Shown here: one piece after another, positions 1-5,175 of the stretch
Numbering within the stretch: position 1 is the stretch's first letter
Layout of the letters: each line of letters opens with the position of its first letter
From: Candidatus Levyibacteriota bacterium
Lineage (GTDB): Bacteria; Patescibacteriota; Microgenomatia; Levybacterales; UBA12049
Reading direction: 5' to 3'
Assembly (NCBI GenBank): GCA_023245475.1
Contig: JAHFKF010000053.1
Coordinates: forward strand, 1-9,240
Length of the DNA: 9,240 bases
Translations under genes and position numbers: made by a program
Notes under the pieces: model-generated
The model's input: the letters and a program-made list of their open reading frames with translations, nothing else
Databases searched by the model: none
Told to the model about the DNA's origin: nothing

Positions 1-188
1 TGATGCTGAGTCATGATATTCATACCGCACGTGAGTTGTACGATCTGGGAGCAAATTATGTGATTCTCCCCCACTACCTTAGTGCCAAACATACAGCTCA
101 TATGATTGAAAAACTTGGGTTCGATGTCCATGAATTTGACGTGGAGAGGCAACGTCATCTAAACTATATGGCAGAGAGGGATTTATGA
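1..188 (+). CDS. C-terminal end of a KefB-like cation/proton antiporter with TrkA-N domain (partial)
   Basis: Only the last 61 or so residues are inside the window and the frame is open to the left edge, so the gene starts upstream. The visible part resembles the end of a regulatory nucleotide-binding (RCK/TrkA-N) domain: a helix (HTARELYDLGANYVILP) in which 'GA(D/N)YVI-P' is the usual last strand of the Rossmann fold, followed by helices and a charged tail (VERQRHLNYMAERDL). In CPR-type genomes such domains commonly follow a sodium/hydrogen-exchanger membrane domain, giving a cytoplasmically gated K+ or Na+/H+ antiporter. The membrane part is not visible, so a stand-alone TrkA-like protein is possible. 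The TGA stop overlaps the ATG of the next gene (ATGA), which suggests translational coupling. Confidence 0.6.
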   Translation, partial: MLSHDIHTARELYDLGANYVILPHYLSAKHTAHMIEKLGFDVHEFDVERQRHLNYMAERDL

Positions 189-469
189 TTACTGTTATTT
201 TAATACTCCTGATTCTTTTGTGGCTTTTGGGATTTGTGCATATCCCGTTATTGCATATTAGCCTTTTCCAACGAATTACTCTGTATGACATCTTCATGCT
301 TGTACTGATCTTATTTGTGATTAACTTACTTCCTGGAATACTTCGAACAATTGCAATTATTCTTTTAGTATTGTGGATTTTGTCAGTCGTGGGAATCTTT
401 TCTCTTGCTGGACTTGCTCCATTGCTCATAGTCATTTTGATCATCGCCATATTCTTTTCGTTTTTCTAG
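185..469 (+). CDS. Small multi-pass membrane protein, C-terminal half DUF5670/lmo0937-like
   Basis: This 94-residue protein is almost entirely hydrophobic, with about four candidate membrane segments: residues 2-18, 33-50, 54-71 and 76-92. The second half (RTIAIILLVLWILSVVGIF, a short turn, then another hydrophobic run) resembles the lmo0937/DUF5670 family of roughly 50-residue bacterial membrane proteins of unknown function. The N-terminal helix has a similar pattern (ILLILLWLLGF, with W13 matching W64), so the protein may be a diverged duplication of one hairpin. Its ATG overlaps the antiporter stop, so it is probably translated from the same mRNA and may be an accessory of the antiporter. 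The enolase promoter begins 5 bases after its stop. The family match is from memory and is tentative; existence of the gene is well supported by the overlap and the composition. Confidence 0.75.
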   Translation: MITVILILLILLWLLGFVHIPLLHISLFQRITLYDIFMLVLILFVINLLPGILRTIAIILLVLWILSVVGIFSLAGLAPLLIVILIIAIFFSFF

Positions 470-474
470 GAGAG

Positions 475-483
475 TGTTATAAT
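475..483 (+). promoter_or_regulatory. Extended -10 promoter of enolase
   Basis: TGT-TATAAT, a perfect -10 hexamer with the TGn extension, ends 12 bases before the enolase ATG. The -35 region (around 455-460, TTTTCG) is weak, as is common with extended -10 promoters. Transcription would start near 490, giving a 5' leader of only about 6 bases with no Shine-Dalgarno site. The AGGAG at 468-472 is too far from the ATG to act as one. Confidence 0.6.
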
Positions 484-495
484 AAATATCTTATT

Positions 496-1863
496 ATGAA
501 AATCACATCAATTCATGCTCGACAAATTCTTGATTCACGCGGCAACCCTACTGTTGAAGCCGATGTCATCCTTGCCGATGGCACAATGGGAAGGGCTGCT
601 GTCCCGTCTGGGGCTTCAACTGGCACCAACGAAGCAGTAGAACTTCGAGATGGAGATAAATCCCTCTATCTTGGAAAAGGCGTTCTCAAAGCCGTGCATA
701 ACGTCAATACTGAAATTGCAAAGGCAATTGTTGGGATGGACGCGAAGAAGCAAGAAGAGATTGATGAAAAGATGATTGCACTCGATGGCACGCAAAACAA
801 AGGCAGACTTGGTGCCAATGCGATTCTTGCCGTTTCTCTTGCTGTTGCTAAGGCAAGTGCCAATCAAGAAAAACTGCAATTGTTTGAGTATGTTAACATC
901 ATTGCGAGAAACGAAGTGACGAGAAATCCCAACGGGATATCTCACTCCGTTCGAGATGACAAAAAAAAGTTCTCCGTTCTCCGCTCCCCGCTCCCCGCTC
1001 ATCGATTTGTCCTCCCCCTCCCCATGATGAATATTATCAATGGTGGACGGCATGCAGACTTTGCAACAGACATTCAAGAATTTATGATTCTCCCCGTTGG
1101 TGCTAAATCATTTGCGGAGGCGCTTCGGATGGGAGCTGAAGTCTTCCATCATTTGGCAAAGGTGCTTAAATCCAAAGGGTATGACACAACTGTTGGCGAT
1201 GAAGGCGGATTTGCCCCACGGGTAACCCGCGGCAATGCTGAGGCACTGGATCTTATCATTCAAGCCGTGATGAATGCCAGCTATACTCCTGGTGTTGATA
1301 TTATGTTTGGACTTGATGTTGCTTCTTCAGAACTTCTTCATGATGGTGAGTATGTCCTCAAGGCTGAAAAGCAAACGTTCTCAAGTCTGCAAATGGCAGA
1401 CTGGCTTGCTCAACTCGCCACGAATTATCCGATCGTATCCATTGAAGATGGATTAGGAGAAAGTGATTGGATTGGTTGGAAGCATCTTACTCGCTCAATT
1501 GGTGACAAAACGCAATTGGTTGGTGATGATTTGCTCGTGACCAATATTACCTTCTTGGAAAAAGCCATCAAAGACAAAGCTGGCAATGCGATTCTTATCA
1601 AGCCAAACCAAATTGGCACACTTACGGAGACGATCAAAGCGGTTCAAATGGCGCAGGAGGCAGGGTGGAATACTGTTATGTCCCATCGGTCAGGAGAAAC
1701 AGAAGACACAACTATTGCTCATCTTGCGGTTGGTCTTGCAACGGGGCAAATCAAAACAGGTTCATTATCTCGAACGGACAGAGTTGCCAAATACAATGAG
1801 CTACTGAGAATTGAAGAATTTCTTGGGGACAAGGCAACCTTTAACAATGTGGTAACAGTTTAA
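496..1863 (+). CDS. eno: Enolase (phosphopyruvate hydratase) with a repeat-derived insertion
   Basis: Enolase converts 2-phosphoglycerate to phosphoenolpyruvate in glycolysis, in the cytoplasm. I chose ATG 496 because the protein then begins with the usual MKITSIHARQILDSRGNPTV; an upstream in-frame ATG at 373 would run through the preceding gene and the promoter. Family motifs are intact: SGASTG (38-43), GGRHAD with H186, E195, GDEGG with E236, Mg2+ ligands D273, E317 and D344, K369, HRS (397-399), SRTDR (425-429) and K420. The protein has 455 residues against about 420-430 normally. The excess lies between FEYV (130-133) and LPLPMMN (173-179), a variable surface loop, and is encoded by a palindromic repeat, an A8 run and a tandem repeat. 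The frame is kept, so the enzyme is probably active. The gene is convergent with the aminotransferase, 6 bases away. Confidence 0.96.
   Translation: MKITSIHARQILDSRGNPTVEADVILADGTMGRAAVPSGASTGTNEAVELRDGDKSLYLGKGVLKAVHNVNTEIAKAIVGMDAKKQEEIDEKMIALDGTQNKGRLGANAILAVSLAVAKASANQEKLQLFEYVNIIARNEVTRNPNGISHSVRDDKKKFSVLRSPLPAHRFVLPLPMMNIINGGRHADFATDIQEFMILPVGAKSFAEALRMGAEVFHHLAKVLKSKGYDTTVGDEGGFAPRVTRGNAEALDLIIQAVMNASYTPGVDIMFGLDVASSELLHDGEYVLKAEKQTFSSLQMADWLAQLATNYPIVSIEDGLGESDWIGWKHLTRSIGDKTQLVGDDLLVTNITFLEKAIKDKAGNAILIKPNQIGTLTETIKAVQMAQEAGWNTVMSHRSGETEDTTIAHLAVGLATGQIKTGSLSRTDRVAKYNELLRIEEFLGDKATFNNVVTV
899..960. repeat. Dispersed-type palindromic repeat inserted in frame in eno
   Basis: An imperfect inverted repeat: left arm 899-930 begins TCATTGCGAG and ends GAGAAATCCC; the loop is AAC (931-933); right arm 934-959 begins GGGATATCTC and ends GAGATGA. 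The ten bases on each side of the loop pair at 9 of 10 positions. The outer arms share AACGAAGTGA against AACGGAGTGA in inverted orientation, and the ends TCAT/ATGA match. The wording (TGTCATCTCGA... on one strand, TCATTGCGAG... on the other) is that of short interspersed palindromes seen in many copies in some bacterial genomes. It encodes about 20 residues of enolase (roughly 135-155). No second copy is in this window, so its dispersed nature is inferred. Confidence 0.8.
971..998. repeat. Four-copy 7-bp tandem repeat (TCYCCGY) inside eno
   Basis: The copies are TCTCCGT, TCTCCGC, TCCCCGC and TCCCCGC, directly after an A8 run (961-968) and followed by more C/T-rich sequence up to the conserved PLPMMN codons. 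It codes for part of the enolase insertion (SVLRSPLPAH). A 7-base unit is not a multiple of three, so gain or loss of one copy would break the gene. Confidence 0.7.
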
Positions 1864-1873
1864 GAGTTCTTAA
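1860..1873. terminator. Short palindrome carrying both stop codons of the convergent eno/aminotransferase pair
   Basis: TTAAGA-GT-TCTTAA is a perfect 6+6 palindrome. It contains the enolase TAA (1861-1863) and, on the other strand, the aminotransferase TAA (1872-1870). On the plus strand it can form a five-pair hairpin with an AGTT loop, followed by CTATTTTTCTC, so it may be a weak terminator for enolase. The stem is short and AT-rich, so the terminator role is uncertain. Confidence 0.35.
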
Positions 1874-3036
1874 CTATTTTTCTCTACGAATCGTTTAATT
1901 CTTTTAACTGCTTCGACCAAAGTTACTGTAGGTTTGGTAAAACTAAGTCTGAAGTAATTAGGATATAAGAATGCTTCTCCTGGGACAACAGCTACTTTTT
2001 CTTCTTTCAAAAGCGCTTCACACCATTCAGGAGCAGTCTTGTATTTACGGCCTAAGACCTTCTCAAGTGATACAAAGAAATAAAATGCGCCTTCGGGTGC
2101 AACAAACGATAACTGTGGGATATCTGCAAGTGCATCAAGCAGGAATGTTCGGCGCTTAATGTATGAATTGTTCATTGCCTCTCGGGTACCTTTGCCACTT
2201 TTCAAAGAGCCAAGTGCTGCCATCTGAGCAATTGAGTTAGCGTTGGAAGTCATTTGGCTTTGTAATGTTGTCATTGCGCGAATAACGTTTTTAGGTCCAC
2301 CTGCATATCCGATTCTCCATCCTGTCATAGCAAAAGCCTTTGAGACGCCATTAACAGTAAGTGTCTTCTCTTTGACTAATTTATTAATAGCTGCGATGGA
2401 GATATGTTTGCCGGTATAAATAATCTTTTCGTAAATTTCATCAGAGATTACCCAGAGATCATGTTTGATGACCAGCTTTGCGATTTTCTGGAGTTCTGCT
2501 TTTTCGATAATAGCACCTGTTGGACTTGCGGGAGTATTTAAGAGCAAAATCTTGGTCTTTGGTGTAATAGCTCTCTCAACGTCGGCCGCGGTAAGTTTAA
2601 ACGGTGACTTTAGCTTAATACAGACAGGTTTACCTTCAGCAAGTTTAATTTGTTCAATATAACTGCTATAGACAGGGGTTGGCACAAGTACTTCATCGTT
2701 CTTGTCACAGAGGACTTGAAACGCACTGTAAAGAATTTGCTTACTTCCAGCACCTACGATGATTTGAGAAGGATCATAGGAGATATTGTTATCTTTTTTG
2801 AATTTGTGAGCTATTGCTTCTCGAAGTTCAAAAATTCCTTCAGGTTGGGTATAGTGAGTAAAGCCGGCTTCAATTGCATGAATAGCTGCTTCTTTGATAG
2901 ATGTAGGAGTGTCATAGTCCGGTTCTCCCGCACTTAAATTAATAATCTCAATGCCCTGACGACGAAGCTCCTTTGCACGTTGATCGAGCATCATAGTTGG
3001 CGAGGGCAAGAGTCCAATGATCCGTTTCGCAAACAT
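1870..3036 (-). CDS. Class I/II PLP-dependent aminotransferase, AspC-like
   Basis: A fold-type I aminotransferase, closest in pattern to bacterial aspartate aminotransferases of the Iγ/Iβ kind, acting in cytoplasmic amino-acid metabolism. From ATG 3036 it has 388 residues, the usual length. Visible features: substrate-side motif LSAGEPDYDTP (34-44), GAGSKQ (95-100) for the PLP phosphate, PTPVYSSY (119-126), ISDEIYE with D199 for the pyridine nitrogen and Y202, Schiff-base lysine K233 in SKAFAMTGWRIGY, and C-terminal R363 (YFRLSF) for the substrate carboxylate. The usual N-P-T-G asparagine is Ser171 here (NTPASPTG), which is odd. An upstream in-frame ATG at 3090 is rejected because a strong promoter lies between it and 3036. 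The substrate cannot be read from sequence; aspartate is the default guess. Divergent from the deacetylase, convergent with enolase. Confidence 0.9.
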   Translation of the reverse strand: MFAKRIIGLLPSPTMMLDQRAKELRRQGIEIINLSAGEPDYDTPTSIKEAAIHAIEAGFTHYTQPEGIFELREAIAHKFKKDNNISYDPSQIIVGAGSKQILYSAFQVLCDKNDEVLVPTPVYSSYIEQIKLAEGKPVCIKLKSPFKLTAADVERAITPKTKILLLNTPASPTGAIIEKAELQKIAKLVIKHDLWVISDEIYEKIIYTGKHISIAAINKLVKEKTLTVNGVSKAFAMTGWRIGYAGGPKNVIRAMTTLQSQMTSNANSIAQMAALGSLKSGKGTREAMNNSYIKRRTFLLDALADIPQLSFVAPEGAFYFFVSLEKVLGRKYKTAPEWCEALLKEEKVAVVPGEAFLYPNYFRLSFTKPTVTLVEAVKRIKRFVEKNS

Positions 3037-3045
3037 ACTGGAGTG

Positions 3046-3074
3046 ATTATACCACTCTGCCCTATTTTTGCCAA
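3046..3074 (-). promoter_or_regulatory. Promoter of the aminotransferase gene (TTGGCA-17-TATAAT)
   Basis: On the minus strand TTGGCA (3074-3069) and a perfect TATAAT (3051-3046) are separated by 17 bases. The -10 ends 9 bases before ATG 3036, so transcription should begin 1-3 bases before the start codon. No Shine-Dalgarno site fits in that space. This also fixes the start codon. Confidence 0.75.
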
Positions 3075-3077
3075 TCA

Positions 3078-3086
3078 TGCTATAAT
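3078..3086 (+). promoter_or_regulatory. Extended -10 promoter of the polysaccharide deacetylase gene
   Basis: TGC-TATAAT, a perfect hexamer with TGn extension, ends 12 bases before ATG 3099. No good -35 is seen at 16-18 bases. A purine-rich AAAGGAAA (3089-3096) precedes the ATG and could help ribosome binding if transcription starts early enough. The site is back to back with the divergent aminotransferase promoter. Confidence 0.6.
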
Positions 3087-3098
3087 CCAAAGGAAATT

Positions 3099-3959
3099 AT
3101 GACCATAAAACGTCTTTTGACCTTTTTCATTTTTCTTGAGGTTGTAAGCGCAATAAGCATTGCTCAAAATGTGTTTGTGGATAATCAAGCCAATCAACTT
3201 ATTGTTATTCCCGCGGTTGCCAATGAAATGCCTCCTCTTATATCTCCAACGGTAACTCCTGCTCCGACTGCTATTACACCAGTTCCCGGTGAGTTTTGTC
3301 TGGATGTGCCAATTCTCTTATACCATTATATAAAGCCACTTCCACTTGCAGAGAAGCTTGGGCATGCGGCTCTTACTGTTGATAGTGCGTATTTTGATGA
3401 GCAAATGAAATACTTGAATGAGCATGGCTACCGTACTGCGTCTTCTGAAGAATTGGTGCAAGCATTACTAACACATACACAGCTTCCTCCCAAAACAGTA
3501 CTCATCACAATAGATGATGGCTACGATGATGTGTATGATTACGCGTTTCCTATTGCCAAGAAATACAATATCGTTCTCAACTTGATGATTCCAACAGGTC
3601 TTCTTGGCAAACCCAATTATATGACGTGGGATGAACTGAAAGAGTTGTCTCAGAGTGAGTTGGTACATATCTATAATCATACTAATTCGCATGCCGAGCT
3701 TACGCAGTTAAATCGTGAAGAGAAAACGCATGAAGTCCACACCGCAAAAGAACAATTATCAAATCAACTAGGCAATAATACTGTGGTGTTTAGCTATCCC
3801 TACGGTTCTATTGATGATGAATCGATTGATGTGGTAAAACAGCAAGGGTACGTTGCCGGGTTTTCAACGAAGGGTGGCACAGAGCAATGCACATCATTTA
3901 TTATGACGCTCCATAGAACCCACATCGGCAATAGCAATTTGGATGGATATGGTTTTTAA
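3099..3959 (+). CDS. Membrane-anchored or secreted polysaccharide deacetylase (NodB/CE4 domain)
   Basis: A 286-residue member of the CE4 family, metal-dependent enzymes that remove acetyl (N- or O-) groups from cell-wall or surface polysaccharides. Residues 5-24 form a hydrophobic N-terminal segment after MTIKR, either signal peptide or anchor. A Pro/Thr-rich linker (45-64, PTVTPAPTAITPVP) leads to the catalytic domain. That domain starts at VPILLYHYI and shows TIDDGYDD (D139 base, D140 metal), HTNSH (H194 and H198, metal), SYPYG (232-236) and LHRTHIG near the end, matching the normal motif order. The enzyme should work outside the membrane. It overlaps the convergent 37-residue ORF by 4 bases. 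The GT2-GH26 gene 4 kb away could make its substrate, but nothing in the sequence proves it; peptidoglycan is an equal candidate. Confidence 0.92.
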   Translation: MTIKRLLTFFIFLEVVSAISIAQNVFVDNQANQLIVIPAVANEMPPLISPTVTPAPTAITPVPGEFCLDVPILLYHYIKPLPLAEKLGHAALTVDSAYFDEQMKYLNEHGYRTASSEELVQALLTHTQLPPKTVLITIDDGYDDVYDYAFPIAKKYNIVLNLMIPTGLLGKPNYMTWDELKELSQSELVHIYNHTNSHAELTQLNREEKTHEVHTAKEQLSNQLGNNTVVFSYPYGSIDDESIDVVKQQGYVAGFSTKGGTEQCTSFIMTLHRTHIGNSNLDGYGF

Positions 3960-4069
3960 TGAGGCTGTTTTTTATCTTTCTTTACTCCACCAGATGCCAC
4001 AACTACAATAATAAGTGCAAATAATAATAATGCCGTAAATAAAAATCCTAAATAAATATTGATATCCAT
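3956..4069 (-). CDS. 37-residue single-pass membrane protein
   Basis: A small ORF found by reading the minus strand: MDINIYLGFLFTALLLF, continuing through a hydrophobic run (residues 6-25) to a charged tail SGGVKKDKKQPH. This is a typical one-helix membrane peptide with a probable positive-inside C-terminus. The best evidence is a strong Shine-Dalgarno sequence, GGAGGT (4083-4078), 8 bases before this ATG. A second in-frame ATG two codons upstream is only 3 bases from the site and is less likely. The SD lies in the last codons of the 78-residue gene, which ends 2 bases before this ATG, so the two are co-transcribed. The stop overlaps the convergent deacetylase end. Function unknown. Confidence 0.7.
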   Translation of the reverse strand: MDINIYLGFLFTALLLFALIIVVVASGGVKKDKKQPH

Positions 4070-4071
4070 AG

Positions 4072-4308
4072 TCATTCACCTCCCCATTTAGCCAATAAGA
4101 TACTCACAAACCATACTCCTAATATTGCTATAAATCCCTGTATAAGAATAGCAAGGTTAATCGATGTAGGAGTAATCGTAAAAGTAGGTCCTAAGATAGC
4201 TGTTCCTAACCCGACTTGCCCTGCTCCATCAAAAATATTGGATAATCTATCAAATTGACCTTTTGTAAAGATAGCTTGTCTGGGGAACGTAAAACTTTTT
4301 ATTTGCAT
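4072..4308 (-). CDS. 78-residue small membrane protein, first gene of a two-gene operon
   Basis: I do not recognise this family with certainty. The first 30 residues are mixed and probably cytoplasmic (MQIKSFTFPRQAIFTKGQFD, then LSNIFDGAGQ). Two hydrophobic segments follow (about 31-48 and 51-73), ending LLAKWGGE. The start is supported by a promoter whose -10 ends exactly 6 bases before the ATG, which would make the mRNA leaderless. The last codons (GGA GGT GAA TGA) double as the Shine-Dalgarno site of the 37-residue gene downstream. The two membrane peptides probably work together. The N-terminal part could bind a partner or lie along the membrane; no catalytic motif is visible. Confidence 0.75.
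   Translation of the reverse strand: MQIKSFTFPRQAIFTKGQFDRLSNIFDGAGQVGLGTAILGPTFTITPTSINLAILIQGFIAILGVWFVSILLAKWGGE
4078..4083 (-). promoter_or_regulatory. Shine-Dalgarno site GGAGGT of the 37-residue gene
   Basis: GGAGGT on the minus strand, 8 bases before ATG 4069, lies within the last codons of the upstream gene. It decides between the two possible ATGs and supports coding in this very short ORF. Confidence 0.75.
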
Positions 4309-4314
4309 ACAATA

Positions 4315-4343
4315 ATCGTAGCAAAGAAATTTAATAGAGTCAA
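4315..4343 (-). promoter_or_regulatory. Promoter of the small membrane protein operon (TTGACT-17-TACGAT)
   Basis: TTGACT (4343-4338) and TACGAT (4320-4315) on the minus strand are 17 bases apart. The -10 ends 6 bases before ATG 4308, so transcription would begin at or next to the A of the start codon. Confidence 0.6.
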
Positions 4344-4363
4344 TGATATTTAATTTAGCTTAA

Positions 4364-5050
4364 TTATGAGGGTTTATCTTCATCTGAACCCTTGTTGAGC
4401 CCCATATATCTTTGCCATAGTTCACCTTTTTTTTGTGCTGCTGTTTGAGGCGGTAGTTTCCCTGCTTCCTTCAATTCTTTTTCTAGAAATTTAATAATAT
4501 CACCAGCTTCTTGTGAATCAACAGTCGGTATCCCCAAAGCTTCTTCAAGAGGACGAGCGATATTTTCACGATCTCTCAAATCCAATGCTTCATTAAGAAG
4601 TTGCTCAGATGATTTACCTCTATATTGTCCAACCATATGTGAGCCGTCTTCTGTATTGTTAACATGTCTTTCAAGGCGGTAACTTCCTCCATCGTCAGTA
4701 ATAACAGAATAACTTACACGAGTTGTGTATGTAAGATTATCATCACGGTGTTCATGTTGACTAAAGGCAGCACTTCCAACACCACCTCTATTTCGGCCAA
4801 TCATATGAATGAGGGAATATGACTGCTCTACTCGTTGGCTATCAGGTTCTGGTTGAGGAAAGTGTTCAGCTATGCTTGGAGGGACTGCGGCAACTGCATC
4901 ACTGAAGCTATTCCTGTCACCAAAATTATAACCTCTAACCTCCGCTAATTTACCGATTGCTTTGAGAACTTGCCATGCTTGCTCCTGCGTAGATGGTTCA
5001 GCCGGCCTACTAGGTTCTGGATGTGATGGTCCTTCTCGTGCTTCTGACAT
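4364..5050 (-). CDS. Unrecognised 228-residue soluble protein
   Basis: I do not recognise this protein. It has no signal peptide or membrane segment. The N-terminus is Pro/Glu/Ser-rich and probably disordered (roughly residues 1-24). A helix (EQAWQVLKAIGKLAEVRGY) follows, then a β-rich middle (about 80-145) with IHMIGRNRGGVGSAAF and alternating polar/hydrophobic strands (TYTTRVSYSVI, SYRLERHV). The C-terminal helices are charged and end in a hydrophilic tail. It has several His and acidic residues but no clear catalytic signature. A TTG at 5056 is a possible start; I prefer ATG 5050 because the -10 element ends exactly 6 bases upstream of it. It is divergent from the Y-family polymerase, with a palindrome in the shared intergenic region, so common regulation is possible. 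Confidence 0.75.
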   Translation of the reverse strand: MSEAREGPSHPEPSRPAEPSTQEQAWQVLKAIGKLAEVRGYNFGDRNSFSDAVAAVPPSIAEHFPQPEPDSQRVEQSYSLIHMIGRNRGGVGSAAFSQHEHRDDNLTYTTRVSYSVITDDGGSYRLERHVNNTEDGSHMVGQYRGKSSEQLLNEALDLRDRENIARPLEEALGIPTVDSQEAGDIIKFLEKELKEAGKLPPQTAAQKKGELWQRYMGLNKGSDEDKPS

Positions 5051-5056
5051 AGACAA

Positions 5057-5085
5057 ACTATCTCATCTATCATTTCTTTTGTCAA
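5057..5085 (-). promoter_or_regulatory. Promoter of the 228-residue gene (TTGACA-17-GATAGT)
   Basis: A perfect -35 TTGACA (5085-5080) is 17 bases from GATAGT (5062-5057, 4 of 6 matches) on the minus strand. The -10 ends 6 bases before ATG 5050, again predicting a leaderless transcript and arguing against the TTG at 5056. Confidence 0.6.
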
Positions 5086-5094
5086 TATTGTTTG

Positions 5095-5109
5095 CCACTT
5101 CTTAAGTGG
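5095..5109. promoter_or_regulatory. Palindrome CCACTT-CTT-AAGTGG between divergent promoters
   Basis: A perfect 6+6 inverted repeat with a 3-base centre sits between the -35 elements of the 228-residue gene and the Y-family polymerase gene, 9 bases upstream of the former. It is well placed for a dimeric regulator acting on both genes. It does not match the E. coli or Gram-positive LexA boxes as I know them. The regulatory role is inferred from position and symmetry only. Confidence 0.35.
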
Positions 5110-5140
5110 TTTGCGTGCAGTAAAAGTGCTAGTATCCCTC

Positions 5141-5169
5141 TTGTCTTTCGCATACTTTTTACTTATACT
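5141..5169 (+). promoter_or_regulatory. Promoter of the Y-family polymerase gene (TTGTCT-17-TATACT)
   Basis: TTGTCT (5141-5146) and TATACT (5164-5169) are 17 bases apart. The -10 ends 6 bases before GTG 5176, so the transcript likely starts at the G of the start codon. This supports the GTG start, which no good Shine-Dalgarno site otherwise explains. Confidence 0.65.
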
Positions 5170-5175
5170 TAAAGG

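Noticed and set aside
373..495. N-terminal extension of enolase from the upstream in-frame ATG at 373
   Set aside because: It overlaps the small membrane protein and the enolase promoter, and the added residues do not look like enolase; the family N-terminus begins at 496.
616..1077. Open frame of 153 codons antisense to enolase
   Set aside because: Its length comes from the reverse reading of strongly coding DNA plus the repeat insertion; there is no ribosome-binding site and no recognisable product.
961..1110. Programmed -1 frameshift at A-AAA-AAG in enolase
   Set aside because: The shifted frame ends within about 50 codons in a sequence without sense, and the zero frame carries all conserved enolase residues.
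1768..1777. CTCGAACGGA, shared with the reverse strand of the palindromic repeat
   Set aside because: It encodes the conserved enolase motif SRTDR, so the ten-base match is best explained by chance.
3037..3090. Longer aminotransferase start at ATG 3090
   Set aside because: The TTGGCA-17-TATAAT promoter lies inside this stretch and the family alignment begins at MFAKRI.
4351..4366. TAATT...AATTA inverted repeat after the 228-residue gene as a terminator
   Set aside because: The stem is only five A/T pairs in an AT-rich region, too weak to call.
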